From Plectosphaerella cucumerina (Eukaryota > Ascomycota > Sordariomycetes > Glomerellales > Plectosphaerellaceae): a stretch of DNA of 64,000 bases. Every line of letters starts with the position of its first letter. The stretch's first letter is position 1. The position numbers were made by a program, and so were the translations under genes. The notes beneath the pieces were generated by a model that saw only the letters and a program-made list of their open reading frames with translations, had not been told where the DNA came from and ran no database searches. Location: positions 434,001-498,000 of the forward strand of contig JAGPXD010000005.1 in assembly GCA_020746995.1 (NCBI GenBank), written 5' to 3'. Below, piece by piece: positions 42,651 through 53,484 of the stretch.

Positions 42651-44229
42651 TCCGGCCGCCCCCACTTCATCCCGCGAAGCCGGAGCGGGGAAGCCTTCCA
42701 CTATCCCGACAGCAGCCGTTTATCCCTCAGCATATGCATGGGGTGACGAATAGATGATGAGACGGAAGCATCGGGTGGAGTTGCGCAGTCGTCGTTGGCT
42801 GTTGGTGGTCGTGGCATCCCACCCTCGGTTCAGGTCCAGACGTGGCGGCCACGAAAAGGGGGTGGAAAAGGGGGAGGGGAAGTTCCTGGCGAATGTGAAC
42901 CCCGCCCGACCTGCATCACCCGGCTTCCGAAGATCGTCTGCTTGCGGGCGTACGACCTTGGGCGGTTCCGACATGCCCGAGGACGTATAACTCGTCGTCT
43001 CGGGACAAGATTTGGCCCGCTCGAGCTGGCAAATGAACATTGTTCAGGTGCTCTCGGGGATGGATGGTAGTTGAGGAGCAAACACCCCGCGACCGCCACT
43101 CTCCATACACAGCAATTGGGTGGAGATGGCCGTTCGGTTCATGGAAGTTGGATGGGAGCACTGCCGGTGGCATTCCAGGGACCTGCCTCCACTAAAATAC
43201 GGGGGCTGCGATGGCTGGCCGGCGGCCACCCTCGACTTCGAACCCACCGTCCGGCTGGAGGTCATTTGGGCTGTCATCTACCATCTTTCTCTAGCTGAAA
43301 GGTGGAGTGATCTGAAGTTTTGAAGAATCAATCAACGATCTCGATTTGATCTCAAGCTGTCTATTCATTTCAATCGTGCATCGTCCATTAGTCTCGCTCC
43401 AGCAAGGGTGAAAGTGCTCCAGCTTGCACTGTGATGGGAGGTTTCAACACCCAAATGCTAGTGGAGCCAAGCCAAACATTACCACCACTTCTTTGACGAT
43501 AAATCATGACCGCCAAAGCTACAAGATCAGTCCAATGTCATCTACCTAACATATGTAGCATGATAAGCTAAGGAATGATAATTATACAGGAAACGAGGTG
43601 TCTATCATGCTTGAAGTCACAGGGTTTCGTCACATGAGCTGCCAATCGTGCCAACACACCCCGAGACCCAACTCGAACATGGTCTTCGTCGTATTCATCA
43701 GACGCCTTCAACGTCTCCCCCAAGCTGGCAGAACAGATGGCCAGTGCGCGACAGCGGGCCGAGGCTTGTGACAGCTGAGGCCTCTCGCCGGTCCGACGGG
43801 GACTGGATGGATTGATGGTTGCCTGGTTGCAGATGGCATCTGAAGTACAAAATCAGGGGTCCGTCGGTCTGGGCATTCGGCACGCGGCACCGTGACCCCA
43901 TCGTCAGCCCTACCTGACCCTAGCAAAACGGGAATCGAATTCTAATTACGTGCGTGGACCACTTGGCATCTCCTCTGGATGCCTCTCGGAGAAATTGCGG
44001 CCCTCTCAAAATGAGCTGCCATTGGACCTATCGTGACTTTCCAGGGTCCCTTCACCGCAGTCTCGGACACGCCGTGATCCGTCCTCTGGACACTGACGCG
44101 GCCTCTGGACAACAGCCCCACGATCATGCAACACATGCCTCACTTCTCAAGATCTAAAAAACAGCCCCCAGAGGAAAATCACAGCTGTTTTCTGATGCAG
44201 ATCTTCGCACACCACTAGTTGCCCTCACG
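42651..44229. other. Intergenic, between THI4 and PLC promoters
   Basis: About 1.6 kb with no supportable gene. The stretch about 43320-43620 is noticeably A/T-richer than the rest. The 70 bp before 44230 look like the PLC leader. Confidence 0.5.
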
Positions 44230-46116
44230 ATGCCAGACTTCCCGCTCCAACAGTACAAGGCCGGCGGTGGCCACCCCAGCGGCCAACGAAAAGGCATACA
44301 GGAGCAGCTCAGCGAGTCACTCCTCGGTCACATCTCCTGGCTGTTCAACAAATATGCCGGGCCGAACAACATGTGGTCCAAGGCCCAGGTCGGCATTTTC
44401 ATGCAGTACATCCAGGGCGAGAACCCTGAAGGCCTCGCCGGGTACCTGGCCGACAAGGATGAAGTTGACTTGTTCGAGCTTATCAAGTACCTGACCTCTC
44501 CGGCGGGCAACGCCCTCGAGATGGCGACGCCCCAGGATCTCTCATGGCCGCTGAGCAACTACTTCATCAGCTCAAGCCACAACACCTATCTCACCGGCAA
44601 CCAGCTCTCTAGCGACTCAAGCGCTGAAGCGTACAAGGACGTCCTGCTTCGCGGTTGCCGGTGCATCGAGATCGACGTCTGGGATGGCGAGGAGTACTGG
44701 TCTCACGAACCAGGTGAGAACGGCGCCCAAAGCGACACGCCTGCGAGAGAGAAGATGGGATTCAAGGGCCGAATGATGGTCAAGGCTGCCCGTTGGGCGA
44801 TGAACAAGTTTGAGCACAAGGGCGACGAGGAAAAGATGAAGGCATACGACGAATCGGTCCAGTCTATTATCAAGGCGGAGCCCCGAGTCCTTCACGGCTT
44901 CACCCTCACCAAAGAAGTCCTCTTCCGAGACGTCTGTCAGGTCGTCAAGGAAAACGCCTTTGCTGTCTCGGACCTGCCTCTCATCGTCAGTCTGGAAGTT
45001 CACTGCAACGCAAAGCAGCAGGGTTCCATGGTCGACATCATGGAGGAGCTCTGGGGCGAGTACCTGCTACCCGAACCTGAGATGGAGCCGACTTTCCTGC
45101 CTTCACCCGACAAACTCCGCAACAAGATTCTCATCAAGGTCAAATACGTCCCCGAAGCCGACGACGGCGCAAGCATTGCATCGACCTCCCAAGACAGCGA
45201 GAGCATGTACGAGGTCGTCGACGAGGCCGGACAGAAGAAGACGAAGAAGGTCAAGGCACCCAAGATCACACCCCGTCTCAGTCGTCTCGGCATCCACACG
45301 CGCGGTGTCACCTTCAAGTCCCTCGAGCAGCCCGAGGCCACCATGCCGAACCACATATTCTCCCTATCGGAGAAGGCCGCCATCGAAGTCCAGCGGCGGA
45401 TGCCAGCTGCCACCTTCGCGCACAACAGGGACTTCCTCATGCGGACGTATCCGCACGGCATGCGCGTCGACTCTTCAAACTTCGACCCCGTCATCTTCTG
45501 GCGCGCGGGAGCTCAGGTGGTTGCGCTCAATTGGCAGTCTTGGGACACGGGCATGATCCTCAACGAGGGCATGTTCGCCGGCTCGGACGGGTATGTCCTC
45601 AAGCCTGAAGGGTATCGAAGCACGAGTGGAGCAGAAATGCCCGTCATTCCAAGCAAGAGGCTCGACAAGGTGGTCATCACAATCTTGGCAGGGCAGAACC
45701 TCCCCCTCGTCACCAAGGGCAGCGACCCTTCACGGTTCACTCCTTACGTCAAGGTTGGCCTGCACACGGAGCCGGACGCCCTGTCGGCTATGGTGAGCGA
45801 CGATGCAGACCCCGAGGAGGTTCAGCAGGTAGGATACCGCGGGGAGACAAGCAGGAGCAAGGGCACGAGCCCTGATTTTGGAGGTCAGCCGATTGATTTC
45901 CTCGACATTGGGGGTGTTGTGCCAGAACTCACCTTCCTGTCCTTTGTGGTCATGAATGACGTGCCCGGGCCGGACGAGATGGCAGCATGGGCGTGCATCC
46001 GCCTGGACAGGCTGCGGACGGGATATCGCTTCGTCAGGGTGATGGACAAGGACGGCATGCCCGGCAAGGGTGTCTTGCTAATCAAAACGGAGATCAATGA
46101 AGCCATGGAAACATGA
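44230..46116 (+). CDS. Phosphoinositide-specific phospholipase C
   Basis: Intronless, 628 aa. Cleaves phosphatidylinositol 4,5-bisphosphate to IP3 and diacylglycerol at the plasma membrane. Residues about 25-95 form an EF-hand-like lobe (WLFNKYAG, KDEVDLFELIKYL). The X box begins near 108 with NYFISSSHNTYL (catalytic His117) and EIDVWDG (147-153), and the second His is in LHGFTLTKEVLF. A linker rich in Glu/Lys separates it from the Y box (FDPVIFWRAGAQVVALNWQS, MILNEGMF). A C2 domain follows (VITILAGQNLP to LTFLSFVVMND). Short overall, delta-like without a PH domain, as usual for fungal PLC. Downstream signalling connects to calcium, and a calcium pump lies 7 kb away, though no linkage is implied. 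Confidence 0.95.
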   Translation: MPDFPLQQYKAGGGHPSGQRKGIQEQLSESLLGHISWLFNKYAGPNNMWSKAQVGIFMQYIQGENPEGLAGYLADKDEVDLFELIKYLTSPAGNALEMATPQDLSWPLSNYFISSSHNTYLTGNQLSSDSSAEAYKDVLLRGCRCIEIDVWDGEEYWSHEPGENGAQSDTPAREKMGFKGRMMVKAARWAMNKFEHKGDEEKMKAYDESVQSIIKAEPRVLHGFTLTKEVLFRDVCQVVKENAFAVSDLPLIVSLEVHCNAKQQGSMVDIMEELWGEYLLPEPEMEPTFLPSPDKLRNKILIKVKYVPEADDGASIASTSQDSESMYEVVDEAGQKKTKKVKAPKITPRLSRLGIHTRGVTFKSLEQPEATMPNHIFSLSEKAAIEVQRRMPAATFAHNRDFLMRTYPHGMRVDSSNFDPVIFWRAGAQVVALNWQSWDTGMILNEGMFAGSDGYVLKPEGYRSTSGAEMPVIPSKRLDKVVITILAGQNLPLVTKGSDPSRFTPYVKVGLHTEPDALSAMVSDDADPEEVQQVGYRGETSRSKGTSPDFGGQPIDFLDIGGVVPELTFLSFVVMNDVPGPDEMAAWACIRLDRLRTGYRFVRVMDKDGMPGKGVLLIKTEINEAMET

Positions 46117-46540
46117 TACTCGAATGGACTTTGAACTTTGAACTTTTGTTCCTATTTCTCTTGTAACTAAGAAGACTTGAAGCGCGAAAGGCCTGTCCGG
46201 TCGGGAGGGGCAGAAGGTGGCCGCGGGATCAGCAACGGCAGCGAGTACGGGGCTGGGGCTACAGCCGTGACTGCATCCAAAGCAGACGTATCTTAAGCGT
46301 CTATCCTGAGAGTTTAATTGGAACAGGACCGAGGATGCATGCATGCTCATGCATGCTTCACCAGGCAAGGGCTGCGGTTGGCATTGGCTGACGGCTAGTG
46401 TCTGCTGCCCGCATGTGCATGTCCGCTACAATTTAATGATACAAATACACGAGTACCCCAGTCTTTCTTCGCTTCTATGTTCATGATCTGTTTGGCATAT
46501 GGTCTGCTCTTCGATTTGTTCTATCTTACCAGCCTTTCCG
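46117..46540. other. Intergenic
   Basis: 3-prime flank of PLC and promoter of the acyltransferase gene. Contains a perfect short inverted repeat (listed). The reading frame of the next gene is open to 46499 with an earlier ATG, so the true start could lie there. Confidence 0.5.
46337..46356. repeat. Perfect inverted repeat, 9-bp arms
   Basis: GCATGCATG and its exact reverse complement are separated by 2 bp, giving a 20-bp near-palindrome about 220 bp after the PLC stop codon. Too compact to be an RNA hairpin loop; more like a symmetric protein-binding site or chance. Confidence 0.6.
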
Positions 46541-48009
46541 ATGCCTCAGAGTGAGGAGTTCCATCTTCGCCCGTCAGGATGGCAGCACGACCCGGACGAG
46601 GAATGGAGGAAGCTTTCGACTTTGGACTACCTCTGCGCCATGACCTACACCAATTTCGCTCTCTTATTTGAATGCACTCACGAGGAAAGAAGGTCTGTCA
46701 GTCCCCTGCTCAACGAGGATGTCATGGATTAACACTTTGCAGCAACGTCATCGCGGTTCTCAAGGAGGGATTGGAGAGGGCTCTGAGCCAGGCCAGGCAT
46801 CTTGTTGGCACGATCGAAAAACGACAAGATGGCGATCATGCTTTTGTCAAGAAAAAAGACAGTACGGTCAAATTTGAGGTCCAGTATCTCGACTCGCCGT
46901 CATTGGATGCCATCAAAGAGAAGCACTTTCTGTCATCGGCGCTCGGCGACATTGACGCACTCAGCAACCTCCCAATGACATACGGAGAGAAGCCCGAAGC
47001 ACATCCTGACAACAGCCCTCCGGTGTCCTCTTTCAAGGCAACCTTCATCCCCGGAGGTCTCATCTTCAACATGCACGCACACCATTACGCCAACGATATC
47101 TCGGGCTGGGGATCTTTCACTAAGCTGCTGGCAGAAAGCTGCGACGCCATCGTAAACGAGAAAACGCTTCCTGTGTTGCATCCCATGTGTGTCAACCACA
47201 GCCGCTTTACCATCCCTCTGGGCCCTCTCGAATCTCAAATTACTGCGCCGCCCCAAGAACAACGCAATTCATCTCATAGACCGACCCAGGCCCTGCTCTT
47301 CCACCTGCGCAAGAGCAAAGCAGCGGCCCTCAAGGAGGCAGCATCACCTCAAGACGGGACGTGGATCTCGACGTACGACGCCCTTTGCGCTTTCACGTGG
47401 CGCGTCTTCTCCAGAATTCGTCAATCCATCTTCAACAGGGATCTGGACGACAACCTGATCTGGGCCGAGGCCGTCAACATGCGCAGACGCCTGCCTCCCC
47501 CTCATGTCCATCCCAGGACCCAGGGGAACCTCTGCTATCCTGCACTATCAACGACGGCTGGCATCCCGCAACCCACTGTCCACAATGTCATCTCCGAGTG
47601 GCCTCTCTGGCGTCTTGCGCGATACATCAGGGCCATGACCGAAAGCGTCACGGAAGACTCGCTCATGGCGACTCTCACCGCCATAGCACCGATTGCGAAC
47701 AAGTGCGATCTATCAGTCAAGGTGGATTCATTCCCGCCCATGACAATGTTCGTTACGGACTGGCGCGAGGCGGACGTGTGCACATCAAGTTTCGGTTTCG
47801 GCACCCCGCTCGCATACCGGCTGTTGTTTGACCGGTTCGTCGAGGGGCTGGTAATTGTGTATCCAGCCAGGGAGGGGCCGGCAGGCGATGATGAGGGAGT
47901 CGAGGTGCAGGTATCCTTCGAGGAGGAACTCGTCGGCATGCTTGTCGGTGACAAGGAGTGGAACGCGTACTTTGAATTTAGGGGCTTGGATCCCCAAGAC
48001 GAGGTCTGA
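46541..48009 (+). CDS. BAHD-like acyltransferase (transferase family)
   Basis: Exons 46541-46692 and 46743-48009 give 472 aa. Intron 1 (GTCTGT donor, GATTAAC branch, TTTGCAG acceptor) restores the frame as ...HEER-S-NVIAVLKEGLERAL. The N terminus EEFHLRPSGW...KLSTLDYL is typical of the fungal transferase family that includes trichothecene 3-O-acetyltransferase. The catalytic HxxxD is HYAND in MHAHHYANDISGW, and the second motif, usually DFGWG, appears as the variant FGFGTP. The enzyme would transfer an acyl group from an acyl-CoA to an alcohol or amine of a small metabolite. No biosynthetic cluster surrounds it, so it may act in detoxification. An upstream in-frame ATG at 46499 is an alternative start. 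Confidence 0.82.
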
Positions 48010-48078
48010 ATAAGATGAGGGCTACGATTGACGCAGGATCAAATGATGCCAAAAGATTTCATGTACTGAGAAGGTGTC

Positions 48079-48083
48079 AAAAA
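48079..48083 (-). terminator. Pol III terminator (T5)
   Basis: Five thymidines on the minus strand about 37 nt after the tRNA-Ser(CGA) 3-prime end, the first such run downstream. Confidence 0.5.
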
Positions 48084-48119
48084 GTGAAATCCCAGCTGTG
48101 CTGGGTTGTCCGAAGAATC

Positions 48120-48230
48120 CGACAAGGGCAGGATTTGAACCTACGCGGGCGAACCCAATAGATAGCCGAAGTTACCCAGAGAACTGGGGGTGATTCGAGT
48201 CTATCGCCTTAACCACTCGGCCACCTTGCC
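48120..48230 (-). tRNA. tRNA-Ser(CGA) with 30-nt intron
   Basis: Exons 48194-48230 and 48120-48163. Acceptor stem GGCAAGG/CCTTGTC, discriminator G, D arm GCC...GGC, anticodon stem AUAGA/UCUAU fully paired, loop CUCGAA with anticodon CGA (codon UCG), intron between positions 37 and 38, long variable arm TTGGGTTCGCCCG and B box GTTCAAATCC. Intron-containing tRNA-Ser(CGA) is widespread in fungi. It shares its acceptor stem, A box and variable arm with the odd tRNA-Ser-like gene at 21158. Confidence 0.93.
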
Positions 48231-48387
48231 AGCTGATGACAAATGTAGGAAATGTCAAATCTATGACCCCAATTCACTTTGGCCGACAACATTGCTATTC
48301 TTCCCTGCGCAAGCCGAAATCCATTTCAATAGCAGAACCACAACAAAATAGCCGAAAGCAGCTCATCCTACTCGATCCAACGCAATC

Positions 48388-49258
48388 TCAGTACATGGCC
48401 TGGCCGCCCGTCGCGCTAATCGTTTGCCCAGTGACCCATCCCGCCTCAGACCTGCACAGCCATGCGACAATCGATGCAAACTCCTCGACAGTGCCGACCC
48501 GATTCTGCAACGGCGTCTGGGCGCAAATAGCCTCAATGATCCCGGGAATCTTGGCCTCTGTCTCCCGCAAGAGCTCGCTCTCAACAGCGCCCGGGGTGAC
48601 GCAGTTGACAGTCGTTCCGTCGCTGCCCAACTCCTTCGCCAGGTGCCGAGTCATGGCCTCCAGCCCGGCCTTGCTCGCGGCGTACACAGTCAATCCGCTG
48701 AAGCTTTGGCGGGCCGCGAGGGACGAGATGTTGATGATGCGGGCCGGCTTGACGAGGTGGGGAGCGACAGCTTGGATCATGAAGAGAGGGGCCTGAAGAT
48801 TGGTGGAGATGATGGAGGAGAAGTGCTCTGGTGTGATGTCGGGGAGCGCCGATGGAGGGGCAATGCCCGCATTGTTGATGAGGATGTCGATTTTGAGCTC
48901 CTCGTGGTGAGTTTCTCTAAAGAAACTGATGATATCGGCCGGGCCGGTGGGCGTAGCGATGTTGACGCGGACAATGCTCGCCCATGGCGTATGAGGTAGG
49001 GACCTGATGCGCGAAGCGAGCTCTTCAGCTTTACTGGAACTGGACTCGCTTAGATGATGGATCAAGATCTATGAAGGAACCTGGGTGAGCTCTCATCTCT
49101 CAGGTGAATGAGTCGGGACTTGGGACAGCGCCTACGTTTGCGCCATCGCATGCCAACTTCCAAGCAATACCAGCGCCGATTCCTCGTGCGGAGCCGGTAA
49201 CGAGAGCAGTCTTGCCAAGAAGAGGAAGGTAAGGGGCAGTTCCATTTGAGGCATCCAT
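48388..49258 (-). CDS. Short-chain dehydrogenase/reductase
   Basis: Exons 49136-49258 and 48388-49068 give 267 aa. Classical SDR: cofactor motif TGSARGIG (residues 21-28) after LLGKTALV, structural INNAG, catalytic Ser in IINISSLAAR and YAASK (Tyr and Lys of YxxxK), then NCVTPGAVESELL. The end GWVTGQTISATGGQ is typical of 3-oxoacyl-ACP-reductase-like members. The residue after the second strand is replaced by splicing (GAN-ILIHH), so NAD versus NADP preference is unclear. Cytosolic oxidoreductase; substrate unknown. Convergent with neither neighbour closely; the tRNA-Ser lies just downstream. Confidence 0.88.
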
Positions 49259-51003
49259 GTTGCAGACGAACGAGGGTGTGTGAACTGAGTGTTTGGTCGT
49301 GCAAAGGTCAAGAAATGGCTTGACTGTCAGTGTCAGACAGCGCAAGTGCCAAGACTGGGAGAGAGGAAGTGAAGAAGGAAGCAAGAGGGAACCTTCTCAC
49401 TCGATCAACGTCGAAGATAAGCACCACTGTATCAGGCTGAAAGGAGACGGCATTGTGACCCCGCACCTCGGATCCTGCGAGGTGTGCTCGAAATGAACCA
49501 GTCAACTTCTGCACAATCTTCAGCAGATCAGGCTCTGGGTATTTTTAGCCCACGATCCCTGCGTGTAGTAAATTATTCTACGAAACCGACTGAAATGAAG
49601 ACGTGGAGGTCAAGTGGACCGGGTTACACGATGGCAGATGTTCATAGGCAACTTTTGCAGATCTCACGGGGCTTGAAGCCAGGATAGGTCAAACAGGGCC
49701 CGATGAACGGGTCAGTGGGTATGACAGGACCCGTTGATCCATATTGGTGGATTCGTTTCGAAATGAATCTCTCAAAACTTTACCTCAGCGAGTATCTTCA
49801 ATGTGAACAGCAACCAACCATGCCACCGACTGCCCTCGTCCCGAAGATGGCCCTAGTTTGGCCCAATGCCAACCAACCCCTTCATAAATCCGGCTTATCT
49901 TCGTAAATACAACGCGCCGTCCAAAATGACAACTTTTTGTACCGCCAGAAGCACTGCCGGCCGTGCCTCGGGAATGCCAACAACCGCCTCTATCAACTCG
50001 TGCCCATTTCCATTAGAGGCAGTGATGCTGATACGGTAGTATCGTAAAGACGACAGAGCTTTGTATCTCTGCGCAGTCAGAGCATCGTTTGCGCGATACC
50101 AAGTGTGCGTTGTCGCTGAAGGCGAAGGTCGTGAGATTTGAATGCGTGTTTGTGACGACGTGTAGAGCCCTCGTAGTTTCCACCAACCTCATCGACGCCG
50201 GCCCTACGCCGTCGGGGTCCGCACCATTGTATTGAACCGTACTTTGCTGTTGCGCATTTTATCGCCTTGCGATCTCCATGAGCTCTTGGACTCGCCAATT
50301 GTGAACTAGATTTGAGATGACCATGGTGATGGTGGCGTAGGGCTGAAAGCCACGATCCAGTGAACTTCATTTGTATCCAAGATTTGGAGACGTCCTTGAT
50401 GATACGAGACATCGACCGGGGGCCCAGGCAGCCAGCTCATCTTATCCTACCTGTAGACCAAAGCTTAAATTCTGAGAGGGGCCTTCAACCCCGCGAATGG
50501 AGGTCAACCACCCCCTGACCCTGACTTCACCGCACAGACTGCCGAATCAGCTGTCGATCTCGCGTTTCAGCCAGCGTCCGGCTCGTAGCCGAGCCATAAG
50601 GCGCTGGGACCATTGACCTTCAGTCCATACGTTTGACAAGCATGGTTACCTTCCGGATCTCCTCGAGCCGCGAGGGGTCCCGAGCATCAGGCCACTGCCA
50701 GTGGTGGTGGACGCTGCGCTCGGGCTTCAGCCCATCCCCGCGATGGTCGCCGTTGCAGCATTGCCAATCACTCGCGTCAACGGGTTGCAACGAGTCAAGG
50801 GGTCATAAGATTCCGGGGTGCTCGGATCGACGGAGGTGCTGCGCTACCAAAGCTTATTCTGGACTTCCGGACGATTCCATGGTAGATAAACCACCTGCTC
50901 TCGATATCCCGCCGCTTGACCTGGGCCGATGGCCGATGGCTCATGTTTCTTACGCTACAAACCCTCCGAGTCCAGCCAGAGCGCGAGCGCTCTTCACAGA
51001 AAG
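49259..51003. other. Intergenic, divergent upstream region
   Basis: 1.7 kb between the divergent SDR (minus) and Pth11-like receptor (plus). No coding sequence supported; composition is more A/T-rich than the genes around 49500-50050. Confidence 0.5.
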
Positions 51004-52542
51004 ATGGAATCCTCCTTCATCCTGGAACCTGACGAGTCGAGAGCCACCCTCGCCATAGCCATCACGTCCTCCGTCCTCGGCGTGGCATTCGTGGCCGTTG
51101 TGTTACGCATCTACACTCGGGCATTCGTCATCAAGAACGTCGGCTGGGACGACTACGCGGCCGTGATCTCTTTTGTTAGTCCCCTTCACTAAATTAGACG
51201 AAGTGCAAGCTGACAGCTACTTCCCAGCTTATGGCATTTGCGTGTGGCTTCACCATGACGTACAGTGAGTTTGACCCCTGAACTGGGTGAATCTTTCTAG
51301 TCCATGCTAACTCCACGACCCATAGGCGTCATGTTTGGTCACGGCAGGCACATCTATTACTTGACACCGATGGACATCCAGCTCTACCTCCGAGTACGAA
51401 TCTTGGCAATCGCACGTTGCTGATTGCCGACCACTAACTGGTCTCAGGCACTCTACTTCATCGTCATTTTCTACAACGCCGGTCTCATGGCCGTCAAAGC
51501 CACCTTCTTGATCCAGTACTGGCGTGTGCTGGCACTCGGCCGGTACCGAAAGATCCTAATCGCCGCCACAGTCATCGTCATGGGATGGTGCGTCGCCGTT
51601 ATCCTCGTCGAAACATTCTCCTGTTCGCCAATCAAGAAGTTTTGGATACCAGAGACTCCCGGCCGGTGCCTACCTCTTTTCCCACGATGGTATGTCAACG
51701 CAGGCGGCAACATCACCACGGATGTCATCGTCTTCGTGCTTCCGCTGCCGGTGATCAGCAAGCTCAACCTTGCCAAGGGACACAAGGTTGTGCTCCTTGG
51801 CATCTTTTGTCTCGGTTTCTTGTGAGTAACAACGTCGCTCCAGTTCCTGGCTTTCGACTGACACTTTGTCTCCTCCAGCACCGTCTCCATCTCCATCATC
51901 CGCATTCCCTACCTCATAGTCAAAGACGACCTGACTTGGGAGAACGTCGAATTGGCAGCCTGGTCGATCAGCGAGATATGCTCCGGAATTGTTTGCTCGT
52001 GCCTCTTGACGTTCCGACCACTCGTCGCTCGTTGGGGGCCCCGCCTGGCCGCCCGTCTTTCCCACAGATCCGGGGGACACACCCGCGACGATGATCCCAT
52101 TGGCACCTCAATCTCTGGAAAGACATGGCCTGCCGAAAGAACCGCCCCGCCGCGTCCGCTTCGAACCCCGGAAAGCATGGACTCGCTGTACAACCACCTC
52201 TTCGAAGATGTTCACCGCGAGCTCAAGACAGAGGACTCGGACTTTCGTGAGACGGAGCACGGAGAGATTGCGATAGGGTATGCGCCAGGCCAGAACTCCG
52301 CCTACTCCGGCGAGCCGATGGGATGGGTACAGCCGCCGCCGGAGCAGCCTGGCGTTATGGCTCATGTCGAAACGCATATTTCTAGTAACGGGCCTGTGGA
52401 GATGTCACCGACAAGGTCGAGGTCGCTTTCGCGGTTGCGATTCCAGAGGATGCGATCAGACGAGGAGTCATCAAGGGCTGTTCAGGATATGCCGAAAGCC
52501 CATCTCCGAGGGAGTCAGGATGAACGGATACAGTTTTACTAA
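51004..52542 (+). CDS. Pth11-like seven-helix membrane protein (fungal rhodopsin domain)
   Basis: Exons 51004-51174, 51228-51264, 51326-51393, 51448-51821 and 51879-52542 give 437 aa. Helix 1 is AITSSVLGVAFVAVVLRIYTRAF, followed by the family's GWDDYAA motif. Later landmarks are FIVIFYNAGLMAVKATFLIQYWRV, the Cys-containing SCSPIKKFW loop, and DLTWENVELAAWSISEICSGIVCSCL with LLTFRPL, all typical of the SAT4/Pth11-like rhodopsin domain. There is no CFEM domain, so it belongs to the class without one. The about 165-residue cytosolic tail is polar, with SRSLSRLRFQRMRSD. Such proteins sit in the plasma membrane and are proposed surface sensors. Confidence 0.88.
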
Positions 52543-53073
52543 GTCACAGGAGTGTAGATAGATTGGATACGACGCTCAAATGCACATACGGGTTGAGCAA
52601 ACAAGATCTTAATGTCTCTTCTATAAGCTCCTAGCTCCAAGATTCAGGCAACACGTCACTACAAACCTTCCGGCGCTGACCAGCAACAAATACCGCTGGT
52701 TGATGAGGCCCTCCAGTGGGGAGAAGGCATCTTGGTACCTTGCCAAAAGGTCCCAGTTCGAAAGATCCGACGACAGAAATGACATCACTTCTGATCCCAC
52801 TTCCTGTTGAGCGTCATCGATGTTCTGACTCAAGTCAATGTCATTGGCCGATTTCTCTTGTTTCCTACTTGTGGAATTAAAGACTGTAATATGACCTCAG
52901 CGGGTCGACAATAACCTGCTCCATGGAACGGACTGATGATCCTCATCAACCGCTGCCACGACATCGCCACCCACTTCTTTCCTCCGATCTCTCGATGAAA
53001 CCCGGGCTTCTCATGACTCTCACTGTGAATTTATGAAGCGGTTGAGTTCTTACGCCCCATCTTTACGTGAAAT
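52543..53073. other. Intergenic
   Basis: 3-prime flanks of the convergent Pth11-like gene and small secreted protein. Nothing recognisable. Confidence 0.5.
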
Positions 53074-53372
53074 TTAGGGGCAGAAGGCGATCAGGCAGTT
53101 GATCTGGCAGGCAAAAGCGGGGGCAAGGGGGCTGCAGTTGCTGCGGCAGATGTCGTAGGAGTCCTGGTTCTTGCAGAGATCGGCTTGGGAATCTTGGACA
53201 AACATAGTCGGTACGCGTCTCTCAACTTTGACGACGCTCTCCGCAGTAAATCTGGCGGGGAAGATCGCATCATACCAAGGACCACAGCAGTCTCCTCGAG
53301 GGAAGAAGCACTGCTGGCAGGGGCAGCAGAGACTGCGGCGGCGAGGGTGGCGAGGATGATGGTGAAGCGCAT
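53074..53372 (-). CDS. Small secreted six-cysteine protein
   Basis: Model: exons 53276-53372 and 53074-53225, 82 aa. Exon 1 gives a signal peptide (MRFTIILATLAAAVSAAPAS). Read without an intron, the frame yields a cysteine-poor tail; in another frame the downstream sequence encodes QADLCKNQDSYDICRSNC and continues with CQINC and FC-P before a stop, i.e. six evenly placed cysteines in about 45 residues. A 50-nt intron with GTATGA donor and AAAG acceptor joins the two in phase and leaves an ERR basic site before the mature part. The branch site is weak, so the exact junction is uncertain; a one-base sequence error or frameshift is the alternative. A TATA box lies 106-112 bp upstream. Likely an extracellular effector-like peptide. 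Confidence 0.55.
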
Positions 53373-53477
53373 GGTGACTGTTGATGGGATGATAATCTGG
53401 AGAGTTTGTTTCTTGAAGTTGATTGTGGAATGTGAGTTGCTTTGAATGAAGTGGAAGACTGCCAGCAGACGACTGCC

Positions 53478-53484
53478 TTATATA
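53478..53484 (-). promoter_or_regulatory. TATA box (TATATAA)
   Basis: Minus-strand TATATAA about 106-112 bp upstream of the small cysteine-rich secreted protein start codon. Confidence 0.55.

Noticed and set aside
42754..43323. Short overlapping plus-strand frames between THI4 and PLC
   Set aside because: No domain, strong overlap among frames, and composition of noncoding DNA; no splice combination produced a coherent protein.
43320..43640. A/T-richer patch considered as a RIP-mutated transposon remnant
   Set aside because: No terminal repeats, target duplications or transposase fragments were found, and the patch is too short to judge TpA/ApT bias by eye.
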